Both the position numbers and the translations under genes were made by a program. Source: Homalodisca vitripennis (lineage: Eukaryota > Arthropoda > Insecta > Hemiptera > Cicadellidae). Taken from it: a stretch of 64,000 nt of DNA. Where the stretch lies: the NCBI RefSeq assembly GCF_021130785.1, contig NC_060213.1, forward strand, positions 94,852,501 through 94,916,500, written 5' to 3'. This document shows, piece by piece, positions 1 through 12,835 of this stretch; positions within the stretch are counted from its first letter, which is position 1; each line of letters opens with the position of its first letter. The notes beneath the pieces were generated by a model. It worked only from the letters and a program-made list of their open reading frames with translations. It ran no database searches and was not told the DNA's origin.

Positions 1-255
1 CGTTTAAATTTTACTAAACAAATATGTCTATAACAAGCATGTACGAAATATTTGAAAACGAGATCACTTTATTTTAATTTAATATTCCTCTATGTTTTCA
101 ACAAGAATAATATAAGTAGAGTTTTAATGAAAATTTGAAAAATAGGATCTCCTAGCGTCATTGATATAAAGTCATAGTGTTTACCACATATAATTAAAAG
201 AGTATTTTTAAGAGTGTAAAATTTTTGAAGTGAAACCAAAACGTGTTTCTGTTAG

Positions 256-353
256 TGATTTATACGCAATTACACGGCGCAGTGGCTCGACTGAACGTGT
301 AATTATACGGCCTGTGATTTGAGAACCACTTGCACTGAAACCGCTTGGATAAG
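256..353 (+). pseudogene. Serine-protease-like 'LP' exon, copy 0 (decayed)
   Basis: This exon-like island follows a pyrimidine-rich TTTCTGTTAG acceptor and ends before GGTAC. It is homologous to the islands at 11834, 34176 and 46696, sharing the start GATTTATACGCAATTAC. The frame used in the other copies reads V-I-Y-T-Q-L-H-G-A-V and then hits a stop, so this copy is broken. It resembles the 46696 copy in its 3' half (GCTTGG..ATAAG) and in being followed about 0.73 kb later by the 46-nt exon. The protease assignment comes from the better preserved 11834 copy. Confidence 0.45.
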
Positions 354-1053
354 GTACATTATAAAACAATCTTAAAAGTATCTAATCATTATCTCATTGT
401 ACATATTAAAATTACAGGACTTTTTCTCATTGTTATGTATTAATTGTAAGAGATGTAAAATATTATGTTACGACAACGATCATAGCAATGGGTAATTTCC
501 AAAGAACAAAAAGAATTAAAATAAAGCTATTAGGCTTTGTTGGTCGACTATGAGCTAAACCTCTGGTATGATAACAAACTCTCGTTTATTATTCTAACCC
601 CTAAGAGAACCATTATGAATTGTTTATACCTTCGAGTTCATCCTAAGTATGTAAAGCTAAAATCCATGGGTAATTTCAGTCTAGTCTATATTTAATTATA
701 TTTTAATAATTTAAAACTATTATTGGTGATATCTATATTTTTTATAATCAGTTTCGATATATAACAAGTGCCTCAGTTACGATTCCATTCAAATGATTAC
801 ATGGTTAAATTTAAATAATAGTTATTATAACTTACGATCCCAATTATTATATCTAAGCACTCTAAATGTTTTACCAAGAATCCTTAAGTCTGTGGTATAA
901 TGTTGTTACCAGCAAGACCCAGATGTAACAAAATGACCGTACGAATCTAAAACACAGAGAAACACTATAACTTGCAAACAATCACGGGAATGATAACGAT
1001 AACGTCGGCTGATGTATTAAGGACGAAGACTTCCTGAAAGTGCCAACCGGTAG
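354..1053. other. Intron-like AT-rich stretch
   Basis: There is no ORF here. The last 70 bases (about 985-1050) contain CGGCTGATGTATTAAGGACGAAG, which recurs near 15320 and, more diverged, near 47410. It therefore belongs to the duplicated unit rather than to random intergenic DNA. Confidence 0.4.
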
Positions 1054-1099
1054 GATGTGTAGTTGATTTTAATTAGACTACACAAGATCACGCTACAAG
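1054..1099 (+). pseudogene. 46-nt exon, copy 0 (stop-containing)
   Basis: A 46-base island lies between a TAG acceptor and a GTGAGAAG donor. Its length and 3' end (GATCACGC.ACAAG) match the islands at 20249 and 55428. In the frame open at 20249 this copy has an in-frame TAG, so it is probably dead. The product is not recognised by itself. Its place downstream of the LP exon suggests the same gene. Confidence 0.45.
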
Positions 1100-2490
1100 G
1101 TGAGAAGTGATGGCGATACAACACGCGTCGTCTCTCTGTATACAGCGAACAATTAGAGTGTGCAATGAGTGTCAAGTTAGATACCCCTTATAAAAAATCA
1201 GTGCATGTATATTTTTTTAGTTATAGTTATCAGTAAAAATAAGTTGTAAATGTTACTTACATCCACTCTACACAAACTAAAATCCAAATAAATTTAGTGG
1301 TTCACACAAAGTAGTGGGATATTATCGGGCAGGACTTATGGGATCACACTAAACTAATTGGCCGGTGCACAGCTTACAGTTATGGTCTCCGAATTTTTCA
1401 ATGGATACGAGTAATAGTTAGAGGATCCAACATCATTTTGGATAAAACAGTTAAGTGTCTTTTAAAATATGAAGAGGCTAGCCGAGGCAAAGTATTTGTT
1501 TGAATAGTCTGATTGTATAACGTTGTTCAGTACGTAATCCACATCGAGCTAAATTTATAAGTATCTCCTTATAGTATATTATATTATGGAACATTTTCCA
1601 ACATATAGTACTTGAGTAAATAACCACATATTTCTCCTCAATTACGCATCAAATTAAAAAATAAACAGAAAAGATGTATTAGATATTACATTTAGATCAA
1701 TCATTTTGTATATTCTTCATAATATTATATTTTAATAACTTCTTAAAATTTGGCTGTTAATGATACAAATAGAAAATTCTTCAGTGAAACTGCAATGGAT
1801 TATCGACGAAATAAAATATTTCTAATAAATTGCAGCTAGAAATAAAAATATGGTTTAAATATAATTAACATAATTTCTTTATTTATAAAACATATTTATG
1901 ATAAAACATTATAAATGTATGAGAGGTATTAAGTATCATTCACAAACTTTCGTTTCTCAATGGTTACGACATATAGTTCTTGTCAATAGCACTCCTAGAC
2001 ACAGCGTCAGTAATTAAGGTCCAATAAGTTAATAACTCTTAACAAGAAGTAACAGATGGAAGGGATTGGAACTTGGTGTGATCATTAATCAACCTAATAT
2101 AGCCTTTTAAACAGATTAAATTAGTTAGGAATTTACTCTCTTTGAAGAAATTCTATCAATAATTAACAAAACCCGCAATTTATAAATTATTAATTCTGTA
2201 TTCTTTATTTAAAATTATGCAAAATGTTCTCAATTTTTAGTAATACTATACAATTTTGAATTGTATCATAATCTCTATAGCAAATGTCACATGGTTTTTG
2301 TTGTAAAAAGCCTTTTATGCCCGGTTAGTATTTAAGTATAAACAACTATCAACGGCTAGACAGTATCTTTTAAAATTCTGTATGAGAAGGATCTTTAATT
2401 GCCCTCTGTAAATTTAATGTTTTTTTGACGTGACAACGTCTTAAATTAGGTTGCGGCTCGGAGTCACTCATGAAAAAGTGTAACGCCTGG
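1100..2490. other. AT-rich stretch, nothing recognised
   Basis: No ORF, repeat copy or structured element was recognised here on either strand. Confidence 0.5.
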
Positions 2491-2499
2491 TAACGTTAC

Positions 2500-2592
2500 G
2501 ATGCCCGTCCAGTGGGACGCCGCACGGGATCCGCACGGGATAAAGCAGATAAGTGTGGGTCCGCCGCACGGGATAAAGCAGATAACTATGTT
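2500..2592. repeat. GC-rich short tandem repeat
   Basis: CCGCACGGGATAAAGCAGATAA occurs twice about 44 bases apart, and a truncated CGCACGGGATC copy lies just upstream. The block is clearly GC-richer than its surroundings. A 63-codon ORF over it is probably a consequence of the repeat, with no protein similarity seen. Confidence 0.6.
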
Positions 2593-4994
2593 TATTCGTG
2601 AAAATGTGGAGTGCTTAGATTCGTCATTTACAACAACTACAGCAATAAAGGTAAATAATTGTACACTGATATTTCATTATCGTAAACTATGATTGATTGA
2701 TTAATTGTAAGATTGACACAAAAGTTGAGAAACTGAGTTTATAGGTTATGTCATACTATTGACAAATGTTGATAGTGTTAAGTAAATTATTAGTTTAAAT
2801 CACTCTGCAATCAATCGTAATTCAGTCGATTGAGAAGAAACAGCGCGTATTGCTAGTCAAACATTTAAAATAACAAATTATAACCTCTAACCTGTCATAA
2901 CAGTGCGACCACACAAACGAACTAAACCGACCAATCACCACGCGCGGAGTTAGAATTTAACTGTGTTTAGCAAGAATTTCAGATTCCAATTATAGTAAAT
3001 GTTTTATTCAACTTTACCATTTACAATAACAAATTTTAATTAATTTCAAATTATGTACAATGTTTTAGTAAACAAAATATATTTCTATAGTTAAAATTTG
3101 TGCAATTCTTATTTTCATTCAATTCCTTGTTCCTATTGTGCAATTTAATAATATTCATATCAATAAATATTGAACCGAGAAAAAGACGTTGTCACATAAA
3201 ATCTTCGCCCGTAAAACCGACTTTACAGGCAACCATAATTTTTTAAAGCATTTGAAACTTTCAAATGCAGCTTATGTTAATAAATAATTTAAAAGTTTTA
3301 GTGAATAGATAATTAGGTAATGAAATACCAATAACATATTATATTATCTGTATAATTTAACTGCGTAATATAAAATGCATTATATTAATTTCTTAATGTA
3401 TCTAAAAGAAAGTGGGTAATAGGATATGCTATCTACAAACAGTGTAAACTCTCATTTTTTGTAATGTATAGAAAACAAAAATCTTTGAATTTAAAAAAAA
3501 ATGTTCTATTAAGGTATATGTAATATTCGACTTATATAAAATACTACTTATTTTAAACAATTTCCTGTTGGAATGTTGGGATGTGTTGCACATACTTTTA
3601 TTAAATATAGGTATTTAAATCTTATCATAACATATGTTCCACTATGATGAACGTGTTTTGAAATTTCTAAGTCCATTTTTAATCTTTAATCCATTAAAAA
3701 TAATTACCGTCAAGATTTCGTACAATAAAATAAAATAATCATACTTTGATAAATATTATAAATTAAACTGAAGGAAGTTGAAAAATACTTCGATGTGTAA
3801 TATCTGGCTATTAATAAGGAGGTATTATTAATGCTATGAATAAAGAATTTTGGAAATTAGTTACACGCAATTGGTTGTTCTAATTTGAAAAGGTACCTAA
3901 GATGAATAAAATGGTCAGATGTCATCGGTTTGTTTTCTTACGAAAAAATAAAAAATAATATGATTAATTCTTCCTTTTGTTATAAAACGCTGTACTATAG
4001 GTCTGTCAAAACGTTAAGTGCAAAAAGTGACCAAATATGACATTGAAAATGTATACATTACTGAGCAAGTAACTCGTAATTTCTGCCAATTTTCCAAATA
4101 TATCTAGTTCTTAGCAATTTTTTTGTATAAGCAATGTCTATAAGCAATGCTATACAAACTGTCCAATAGTGTCATAGATTCAGGATTTTTTTTATTTGAT
4201 ATCCGTAAATCGTTTTACTACTAAAAAGATGAAACCGTGATCAGTATAACTGAATGATTATCTAAATAGCTCCAATATAATACTAATCAATAACTGTGAA
4301 AGAAACATATGCTTTTGGCTTAATTTGGTGCTTTTCGGTAATTATTTATATCTAAATTAAACAAAATATATTATATATTAAACATTGAAGGTTATATGTA
4401 ACGTAAAGACATTAGTAGTAAAATATTTATAGTAAAATTATTAAGAATAACTTTGTTTTATTGCAAATTCAGTGCAACAATAATTGCTGAGCTAATGATG
4501 ATTAATCATCCGAAGAAAGTCCAAAGGTAAATAAACGTTTTTTTACTTCTCTTTCCTAAAGTGGAGAAGGAATTTTAACCGCTCAGATTTGCATAAAACT
4601 CGACTTTGTTCTCTTAAATGTTGGTTTTTTCCACCATTAAAGCTCATTACTCTACTAGATTTTAATTTCCCACGAGATATATCTTAATTCTGAATTAAAA
4701 TTTAAGTACCGGATTTGTGTACATCCTACCACGAGAGAGCACAACTATGATGTTTGTAATTTCCAAAATCTTTTATAATTTGGGTCAATTATTAAAATGC
4801 ATCAGCGTAGTAATAATATTGTTCCATTTAAGTCGAGGATAATTGACATGTTCATATTTTTTTTTTATTTTCACACCTAAATGGACTTACGGATACTAAC
4901 AAAACTTATTCTATATGTTTGCTAGATAGATGTGACAAAGTTAAAAGTTTTATAAAATTCTTTATTTTGGAAAACAGCATAAACTTGTCGATCG
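2593..4994. other. AT-rich stretch, nothing recognised
   Basis: Long intron-like or intergenic DNA. No coding motif, tRNA or TE terminus was recognised. A His-region exon would be expected before the segment at 4995, but none was found. Confidence 0.45.
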
Positions 4995-5134
4995 ATCGCG
5001 AAGTGGACAAGAGCTGGCAGACCAATCAGAAACACATGAAGCGAGAGACTGGGAGAATTGAAAGTGTCAACGTTATGAAAGATCTGCCAATACTTGCTAC
5101 CTTTACGATCTTGAAAAGCCAATGCTGCAAAGTA
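4995..5134 (+). pseudogene. 'KSWQTN...YDL' segment, copy 1 (frameshifted)
   Basis: This segment is homologous to 30775-30912. Both copies encode K-S-W-Q-T-N, then a similar basic stretch, then V-N-x-M-K. After that this copy continues in a different frame (S-A-N-T-C-Y-L-Y-D-L), matching S-A-N-K-C-C-I-Y-D-L at the second site. About one base has therefore been lost near 5080. Its place between His-region and LP exons, and the YDL triplet, suggest the protease segment that normally holds the catalytic Asp (DIAL-type motif), but this is inference. AGTAGTAAGAA at about 5131 could be the old donor. Confidence 0.35.
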
Positions 5135-5609
5135 GTAAGAAATGCAATATTTATTACTTTATGTTTACTTGGGTAAATAACCTTTGGAGCCAATAAATTC
5201 ACTGGGATCGTTTACGTTTTGAAATATAAACTAATAATAAAATTCTCTGAGTTTTACGGTAATATCTTGGATTTTTATTTTTATAATAATATCTTCAATT
5301 AAAATTTCCATGTTACTATCGAAATAGGCACAAACTGCAATTAAAAAATTAATCAGTCAAAATTAAAGCAAAATTATTGATTTTCCAATTTTGTATGTTA
5401 TATATAAACTTCATGCAAATGAAAGGGAAGTTCCCTTTATGTAGTTCTTAGTCATTAGACGGGTAATTAAACGTAACAAAATTTACCATTTAAAATAGAA
5501 AACAATATGAACTGATAAAATAGTTAAATGCTTGAGCCGAATAAATATCACGTTATAATAGATCACAAATTATAATACTTTAGTTACTACCTGTATTAGC
5601 TTGACTACT

Positions 5610-5890
5610 TTCAACGTCGATTATCGGAATATCTCGAAGAGTCGTAATCTCGTACTTACTTTTCCATTAAGAGCCGAGAAGTGTCTTGTGAGAAAGTAAA
5701 ATCTAGTGGAATAATGAGCTCAAACATAAAACTAACATTTGAGAGGACAAAGACGGATTTTATGGTAATCTGAATGGTTACGCTTTCTTTGACACTTTAG
5801 GAAAGTGGAGGTGAAAAACATTTATTTAGTGAGAATTTCTACGGACCTTTATTCATTATGAGCTTAGCAATGAATGTTACACTGAGGCGC
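5610..5890. repeat. Duplicated non-coding segment k, copy 1
   Basis: Aligns by eye with 31450-31745 over nearly 290 bases, for example AGTAAAATCTAG, GGAGGTGAAAAAC and ATTATGAGCTTAGCA against ATTATAAGCTTAGCA. It lies the same distance (about 0.6 kb) after the 'YDL' segment in both places. No open frame is shared, so this looks like alignable intron. Confidence 0.6.
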
Positions 5891-8385
5891 AATAAAAATA
5901 ACGTTTTTAATTTACGTTAGCCTATTACAAAAATAATTATACTTGATTTTTGCTTTCATTGACTTAATAGTCGTTAAGTTTGTAATTTACGCAGCATTTA
6001 TAACCTTATTCGGGATTTAACTCATTAATTATTGCTTTTGTCAGAGTTAAATTGCAAATACAATCAAACCTTATGCTTTTATACTAATAGGTTTCATTTA
6101 TATTGTATTACTCGCGAAGCTTTATGAAAGATAGGCTCGTTAAATACGTTTCCTCTCTGTATGTTTGCCTGTTTGCTATTACGTCTATAACAGAGTTACC
6201 TATAGACTTGAAATTATGCATAATGCTTCATTTCTATCTTTAAAAAATCGATTTCAATAATGGTGTATTTCATTTTACAGGATTTTATTGAATATTAGCA
6301 AATATTTTTACATTGGTCTTGTGGGTACCCTAATTAAAATGAGAAAATAATAGCAAATTAAATTAACCTTTAGAAAAAGTGACAACAATTATATGGCATT
6401 TGAAATTAATGTGATATAGTAAAAAAATTTCTATCAAGATTAAATATGATAGAAATTTGAAATTTTATGTGACCCCAGTGAATCTTTTTTTGTGGCACAT
6501 TTTTTGGGATACTCCAATAAAATTAATATCAATCGTTTTAATAAAAAAAAGTTTTACTTATCTATAATCAGAAAATTCTAAGCTCATAAAAATCATAAAT
6601 ATATGAAATTACCAATGTACTAACAAAATGCATGACAAAAAATTATTACATATTGTCAGGAATTGCTCTACTAATGAATGTTGCGAAATAATTAGGTTTA
6701 GAAGATACTCAGATGTTCTTTAAATAAAGGTATTACCTTGATGTACCTAAAAATTAATAGATGTTTGTCGTGTACTAGTTTTTATCAGTTTAATTGTTTG
6801 AAATAAACAAGTAAACTTGGTTCGCAGCTTGCACATTATTGTGTACATGCATGCTAAAGGGAATGTATGATTGGTTTATTAATCATAAATTAAGGAATTT
6901 AGGTTGATATCCAAGTCAAATTTTGGCTTTTTAAAAATAGTCTAAAGAAAAATATAACTGCTTTGCTATACCTATAAATTAATATTTCGAACTCTGAATC
7001 TTATTGAAGCATATCCTCCTGAGTGTTTGGTGAATTTATTGAGCTGATTTAGTGACTCATGCCACATATATTTTGTACTGACATGTAGTTTGGTTAAACC
7101 TGCTAAAACTACATTTGGTGAAACATTTTACTCAGAATATAATTGCCATTACTTACGTAATATAGTTTTACTTAAAATTAAAGAAAAATATTTGGAAGAT
7201 ATTTGAACAATTTAAATGAAACATTGATTATTTTAAGGTAAAGATATGGCCATGAAAGGCTCTCTTTCACCTCACTTTGTACACTTATTTTATATGAATA
7301 ATTTTTGAAAAATTATACTCCCGTTTAGTAATTACAAAGAATACAATGATGCATGATTTCAGTAAAGTATTAAGAACTGAACCCTATTAATTATCATAAA
7401 AAACATAATGATATTATGTGAATAAAAATCCTTATTGAAGTATTATCTTTATTTTATTTTGGACATATGTTATCAGGTTCATAGGTACTCTCGTCATAAT
7501 CAGAGTTTTCACAATAAAAATAATCACTATATTTCACATTGTTGAGTAAATCACAATTCCATCGGTAAAATACTATTAAAAATTGAAAAGATTTTTTCAG
7601 TGTGAAATCCCAGAAATTATTACTATTATAAAAGATTAAAACATTAAATTTAAAATTAGAGAGAAATTAATTATACTCTTGATTTCCAGCGGTCACAACG
7701 CAAATAACTATAACATTTACGTTAAGCGATTCCGTAATAAATTCTGGTATCCGTTTCATTGACAATTGAAACATTTACTAGAGAGCCACTTATCAACAGG
7801 TTATGAAATGAGTCACAAATGACGAAAATTCTGTGAACTGCATCTGTCAATTTTAATTGTAGAATATCCTATAAGAAACAAATCCATCATCAGTCATGTT
7901 ATTTTTTGTTTAGAATGTATAGGAAGGTAGTAAAACTTGAACAATACCAGATGGCATGTGATTTTAAAGTATCTTATGAAATTATTAGGGTTTATAAATT
8001 ATAATAAAAACTTGTGTTAAATGCTTTATTATGTTCATTAAATCTAGTTTTAAAGGATCGGCCAGTTTGTCCAATATCCAATATAGTGGGATTAACAATC
8101 ATTGCAGTTTAATTGTAATACACCACTACTGTTAAATTTTGATTTATGTTTTGTTGAATTGCCTTTGTTTATGATATATGTTTTATCTAAGGCTACGGTA
8201 AATCCTGGTACTGTTTAATCGAGTCTCTTACAACCAGCTTTGGAGCCAATTACTAAAGCTTAGGCAAACGTACATATGCAACAAATTTAGTCTACCTTGA
8301 TCCATTACGTCAACTCCGTGTGTGAAGAACTCTTATTAAAAAGTTGTAAAATAAGCTTGTTGTATAGTGTAGTGTCGCAGTATCT
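5891..8385. other. AT-rich stretch with faint LINE/SINE-like debris
   Basis: Around 6110-6260 the text CTCTGTATGTTTGCCTGTTT and CTATAGACTTGAAATT resembles the tail region of insect non-LTR elements, too decayed to classify. Nothing else was recognised. Confidence 0.25.
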
Positions 8386-8387
8386 CT

Positions 8388-8446
8388 CCGTTCCAGTTCC
8401 GATTCAAGTTCCAGTACCACTACCAGTACCAGTCCAGAATCCAATG
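8388..8446. repeat. Imperfect CCAGTACCA minisatellite
   Basis: A run of related units (GTTCCAGTTCC, GTTCCAGTACC, ACTACCAGTACCAGTCC) forms a degenerate 6-12 base tandem repeat. No function is suggested. Confidence 0.5.
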
Positions 8447-8449
8447 TAA

Positions 8450-11118
8450 AGGACAACATTACCACGTTCCCCCTCAATGTAAGAGGGCAAAGAGTGCTGT
8501 GAAAAAGGGGACCGTATTGAAATAGCTTATCATGACAGCTGTTTATCAGCTCAAGATATGAGTGGTTCAGGTGGTTATACGACTGTAATATTTGAAATTT
8601 GTTATTTTTGAAATTCTGTATGAAACATTATTGAATAGTTTTATCCATTACACAAAACAAAAATTGGTCCAATCACATTTAAATGCACAATTAAAATACG
8701 ATATAATAACTCTACGTTGTTGTGCCTATTTAAAATAAAGGGGGCAACTCATGTTATAATCTTGAAAGAAGTAATAGATTCCAAAATCACTTGAAAATCA
8801 TCAAAAATATTATGTTATGTGTCTTTTTCAGGTGGATGCAAAAATATTTAACGTATTTTTAAAAGTCTACGGCTATTTTGGGTAGTCCTGAAATTTAAGT
8901 ATATAACCAACGTGCCCTGCTGATCCTTAAACTAAAGTATATTAGTGTTAATTCTTTATTTTTCTTATGTTTGATAATTTTCTCAGCGTTTTCAAAGTAC
9001 TTTAGTGGCTAAAAAAGTTTACTTCTTCCTGTCTGCTTGCGCACCTCGAACACTAATAAAACAGTCTTTTTTAAATTTGCATGAAAGTTCATTGCTTGTT
9101 ACAGGGAATATCGAGTTCGATATGATTTTGCTGCTCATTATCAAACATTTTATTATAAGGATAATCAAAACCAAAAATTATTCTAAAATAAACGTACTTG
9201 AATAACAGTTTTAGCTGAATTATATGACAATTAATTCGTTAAATATTTAGGAAGTTGGTTGGTAAACTTTGGTTTTATTTCATTATTTAATAATCCTTTA
9301 TATTATAGATAATATAAAGCTCAAAGTTTGTTTATGTCCCTTTACGAGAATGGCTGAACGTTATTAAAGGTTGAAATTCAAGCATATACCTCAAGAATAA
9401 ATTGAGCTAAACGTTCTGTCGATGTTATCCTTCTGTTTGTTTAACTACATGTGTGTAATTAAACAGGTTAAGTCGTTTTTTTATGTTTGGCTGTGGATTA
9501 CTATTTGAAAAGCCTAACAATCTGCAAGATATCTGAAACGCATTTCATATGTAGTTTTTAAATTCAATGAAAATGCATTATTAGAAAGAAATAGTTAAAT
9601 AAATTTTTATGTATAATTGGTTGGATTTTACCGAGCGTCCTTTAAAATTACCACTTACCAGATTGTTAGGTTGGTTACTTTAAAACTGTTTTGTGTACAG
9701 GTATAATTACCTGTCTATACGTGTGTCCGCATGAAAACTCGAAGAAAGAGTTATCCATAAATTTGGGTAAAATATGTTATGAGAAGATTTATATAGCGTA
9801 TACCTATCTTGCAAATTAAAAGACAATAGAGAAATACGAGCTCATATAACTGAGCTGTATCTTATTATTATAAGTTTGCATCGTTGTAAACTTGTCAAAT
9901 AGGAAGATCTTTCCGAACAGTACTGAGTAACTAATGTTTTCTACAGCTTTACGGTATATAAATGCAAACTTTTATATGAGTGACTTAAAAAAGTATAATT
10001 TTTAAAGTTACTATGATGTGGAATTGCTATGTATACTAAAAATAAAATCAAGATAATCTTTATCTTGCAAAAGAAAATTGCTCGTCTTGAACAAAATGTT
10101 ACTGCATGAAAACATGTTCCTGCGAATTTATCTTGTGGCATATTTATTGTGAAACGTACCTGAAATACTTACTAAATAAAAATTGCTTTCAAGGTAATAT
10201 ATATAACTTTTTATGACAGTTTAAGACGATCATAATTCTCACGATGCATTCGTAAAAATTAGTGAAATACCTATAAAAATCAATTTAAATTGTAATATAA
10301 AAATACATGCACACATTGTCATGTCCAATAATAAACAGATATTTTAAAAGCAGTAACCGAGGACTTTAAAAATCTACACTTATGGTTACATAGTACATGC
10401 ATTTGTTTTTATACGATGGTTTATGCAAGTCAACCCAAAAATGATTACTTGCATATTAATGTTACAAGTAAAACATATAGATGTAGTTATTAAAAATTTA
10501 ATGAAATTACTCGATACAAACTGTAAATAATTTTGAAATCAATCATAATTTCTACAATAATAATTATTTAGTAAAGGTAAGGATTATCCTTGAACAGCTA
10601 ACGATGAATAAGAAAACATAAACCATTACTTTAATAATAGTTATCATGACAGCAACTTCTAAATAAACGAGGCTATCGGATCAGAGTGTCGTGCTTGTTT
10701 GTATACCGGTAATTACGGTTCCATTACGTCAACAAAATTAACTAATATCACAGCAGACATTAGGGAAAATCTAATCAATTGTGACAGATTAAACTCTAAT
10801 TTACATTTATGATAATTTAATTTAATTACGCTTATATTAATGTTAAATATACGCGTGATATTGTGAAATATTTAAAATTTATGCTCATATAAACTGATTT
10901 TGGTTCAATAAATTAGACACATATTATAGTACGTGTATATATATAACGAATGTACGTTTTTAGATTAAACAGTCTGCTTTTAATTATGGATCACCTTTTA
11001 CACACACAAAAAAACCTTCCTTTCCCTTCCTATTATTCATTTTAAAGATATTTTAAAAGGACTTCCCAAGAGCGATATATTTAGAATGAGCAATATTCCT
11101 GTTATATATACTGCATGG
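8450..11118. other. AT-rich stretch, little recognised
   Basis: At 9310-9600 there are short phrases reminiscent of non-LTR element tails (TTTGTTTATGTCCCTTTACG; CTGTTTGTTTAACTACATG). No gene, RNA gene or complete TE was recognised. Confidence 0.3.
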
Positions 11119-11122
11119 ATGG

Positions 11123-11148
11123 TCTGCCTCAACCGGTATATAATGTAC

Positions 11149-11206
<58 letters not shown>

Positions 11207-11232
11207 GTACAGTATATACCGGTTGAGGCAGA
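11123..11232. repeat. Long palindrome centred on a (TA)n tract
   Basis: Left arm TCTGCCTCAACCGGTATATA continues through TGTACATATTTTA, and the right arm is its reverse complement with about one mismatch. The arms, about 34 bases each, enclose a perfect TA run of some 45 bases. The whole can fold into one hairpin. It may be a small foldback/MITE element. No clear target-site duplication was found. Confidence 0.75.
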
Positions 11233-11235
11233 TCT

Positions 11236-11310
11236 ACTTTTCAGCCTTTATAAAGTTTAGAAATACAATACCAACATGAAATACAAACAGAGGTCTAATA
11301 AAACTACTAC
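11236..11310. repeat. Direct repeat, copy 1 (second at 12308-12395)
   Basis: TTTTCAGCCTTTATAAAGTTT, then AAATACAATAC, CATGAAAT and GAGGTCTAATA, recurs in the same order at 12308-12395. The copies are about 1.07 kb apart in direct orientation on either side of the LP exon at 11834. Confidence 0.6.
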
Positions 11311-11833
11311 TATATATATAGTATTATATATAAACTGTGGGGTGGTAATAAAACGTATCAAAAGTAGATTTATAACGTTAGATAGTGAATATTTTAAGAT
11401 ACATATTACTTTCGTGGTAATAGTATAATAAACACATTTTTTATTGACAGGACGGATGTAAGTATGGTTGTGTATTTTATTTGGAAATAAAGATTTTATA
11501 ATAATATGATTTAAACATGGTTACGTTTTTCAGATGGCCCATTCAAATAAAATTATATTCTGTTCTATTCTAATTTTCTAAACAAAATCAAAGTATAGAA
11601 TATGAGGTCTAATACATCAACGCTTCAGATGTGACTCTTATAATGAATTCCTATTAAGTATTTGTATCCAATCCAGTGAAATAAAATTATATATATATAT
11701 ATATCACACCATGTTCTTTTTTTTATATTCTGATTCTACACGTTAAAATTTAGTGTTCTTTAATTCATCTAATAAAAATTTTAACAGGTAAGAATTAATA
11801 GAGTTAAACATAGTCGCGTGATTTATACTGCAG

Positions 11834-11960
11834 ATGATTTATACGCAATTACTCGGTACAGCGATTCGTGACGTCACAGATAGAGTAATTGTACTGTCTG
11901 AGGACAATATTGTAGATTTTGCAACATTTGGAAAGGGAAACTGTATAATAATGTGAAAAG
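11834..11960 (+). pseudogene. Serine-protease-like LP exon, copy 1 (best preserved)
   Basis: A 127-base exon lies between a TTTATACTGCAG acceptor and a GGTTCA donor. From the first base it reads M-I-Y-T-Q-L-L-G, then I-R-D-V-T-D-R-V-I-V-L-S-E-D-N, then V-D-F-A-T-F-G-K-G-N-C-I-I, with a stop at 11954-11956. In S1 proteases the stretch after the catalytic Asp runs '..T+.V..ICLPE.N..F.....C...GWG', and this matches in order and spacing. The last bases (AATGTGAAAAG) look like a decayed GGATGGGGAAAG, the GWGK codons. The C of CLP is missing and GWG is broken by a stop, so I call it a pseudoexon. Three more copies exist. Confidence 0.55.
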
Positions 11961-12776
11961 GTTCATTCACTTTCATTATAAAATATAGTTCCTGATTCTT
12001 GGAATGTGGAAGTACTCTCCATGAGTAAAGTTTACGTTACGTATCTTGAAATTTCCATCCACTACTCATACCATGGTACAGTGTATGTATCTGAAAATAA
12101 AGGAAAACAAATATACATTTTCATACATTATCAGTATTAATTATGCTCATGTACCATTTAACTTGTTGGAATCATGTAAAATATAGCTCTTCAGGAGATT
12201 AACGTAACTATATAACAAGAAAATATCGAAAGTTACATGTTTTAAAATATAACAACAATACACTTTTCATTAAAACATACTGAGACAAACTGAAATACTT
12301 TTTCTAATTTTCAGCCTCTATAAAGTTTATAAATACAATACGCATGAAATAATTACATGTAGAAGTTCCACAACTTCCAAACGAGGTCTAATAGAACATT
12401 AGTTATTTAATTTTTTACAGAAATTGAAACCAAAAATTTATATAAGTTATAAAATTATAAAAATATATAAGTTCAACTTACAGATTGTAATACTATATTT
12501 AAAAATGAATTAAACTATTTATTAATGTACTTAAATTAGTAAAGGACCCCAGAATTTTATTATTGATAAAACATTTACAGAGTGCATTTTGATTCGTTGC
12601 ATTCGTTAAATACGTTTACTATATGATAACACTTTTCATAAAGTTTGGTAAACAAAAAAGTTACTAGACTTACTATTAGACAATTTATTTGTAATTTTTA
12701 TTGTTGTGTTGGATTTATTTACCCTTAAATGACGAGTTTTGTAAATGATAATTATTGTAATATTAAGGATTTGTTC

Positions 12777-12778
<2 letters not shown>
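11961..12778. other. Intron-like DNA including direct repeat copy 2
   Basis: Bases 12308-12395 repeat 11236-11310. The stretch just after the exon (11960-12040) aligns loosely with that after the 34176 copy. No coding signal was seen. Confidence 0.4.

Positions 12779-12834
<56 letters not shown>
12779..12834. repeat. (TA)n microsatellite
   Basis: Pure TA run of about 55 bases. The 68-codon ORF over it (repeated Y-I) is an artefact of the repeat. Confidence 0.95.

Positions 12835-12835
<1 letters not shown>

Noticed and set aside
11870..11885. TGACGTCA, a CRE-like site, at 11869 and again at 46730
   Set aside because: It falls inside the LP exon where the codons read R-D-V-T-D and are conserved as protein, so a regulatory reading is not needed.
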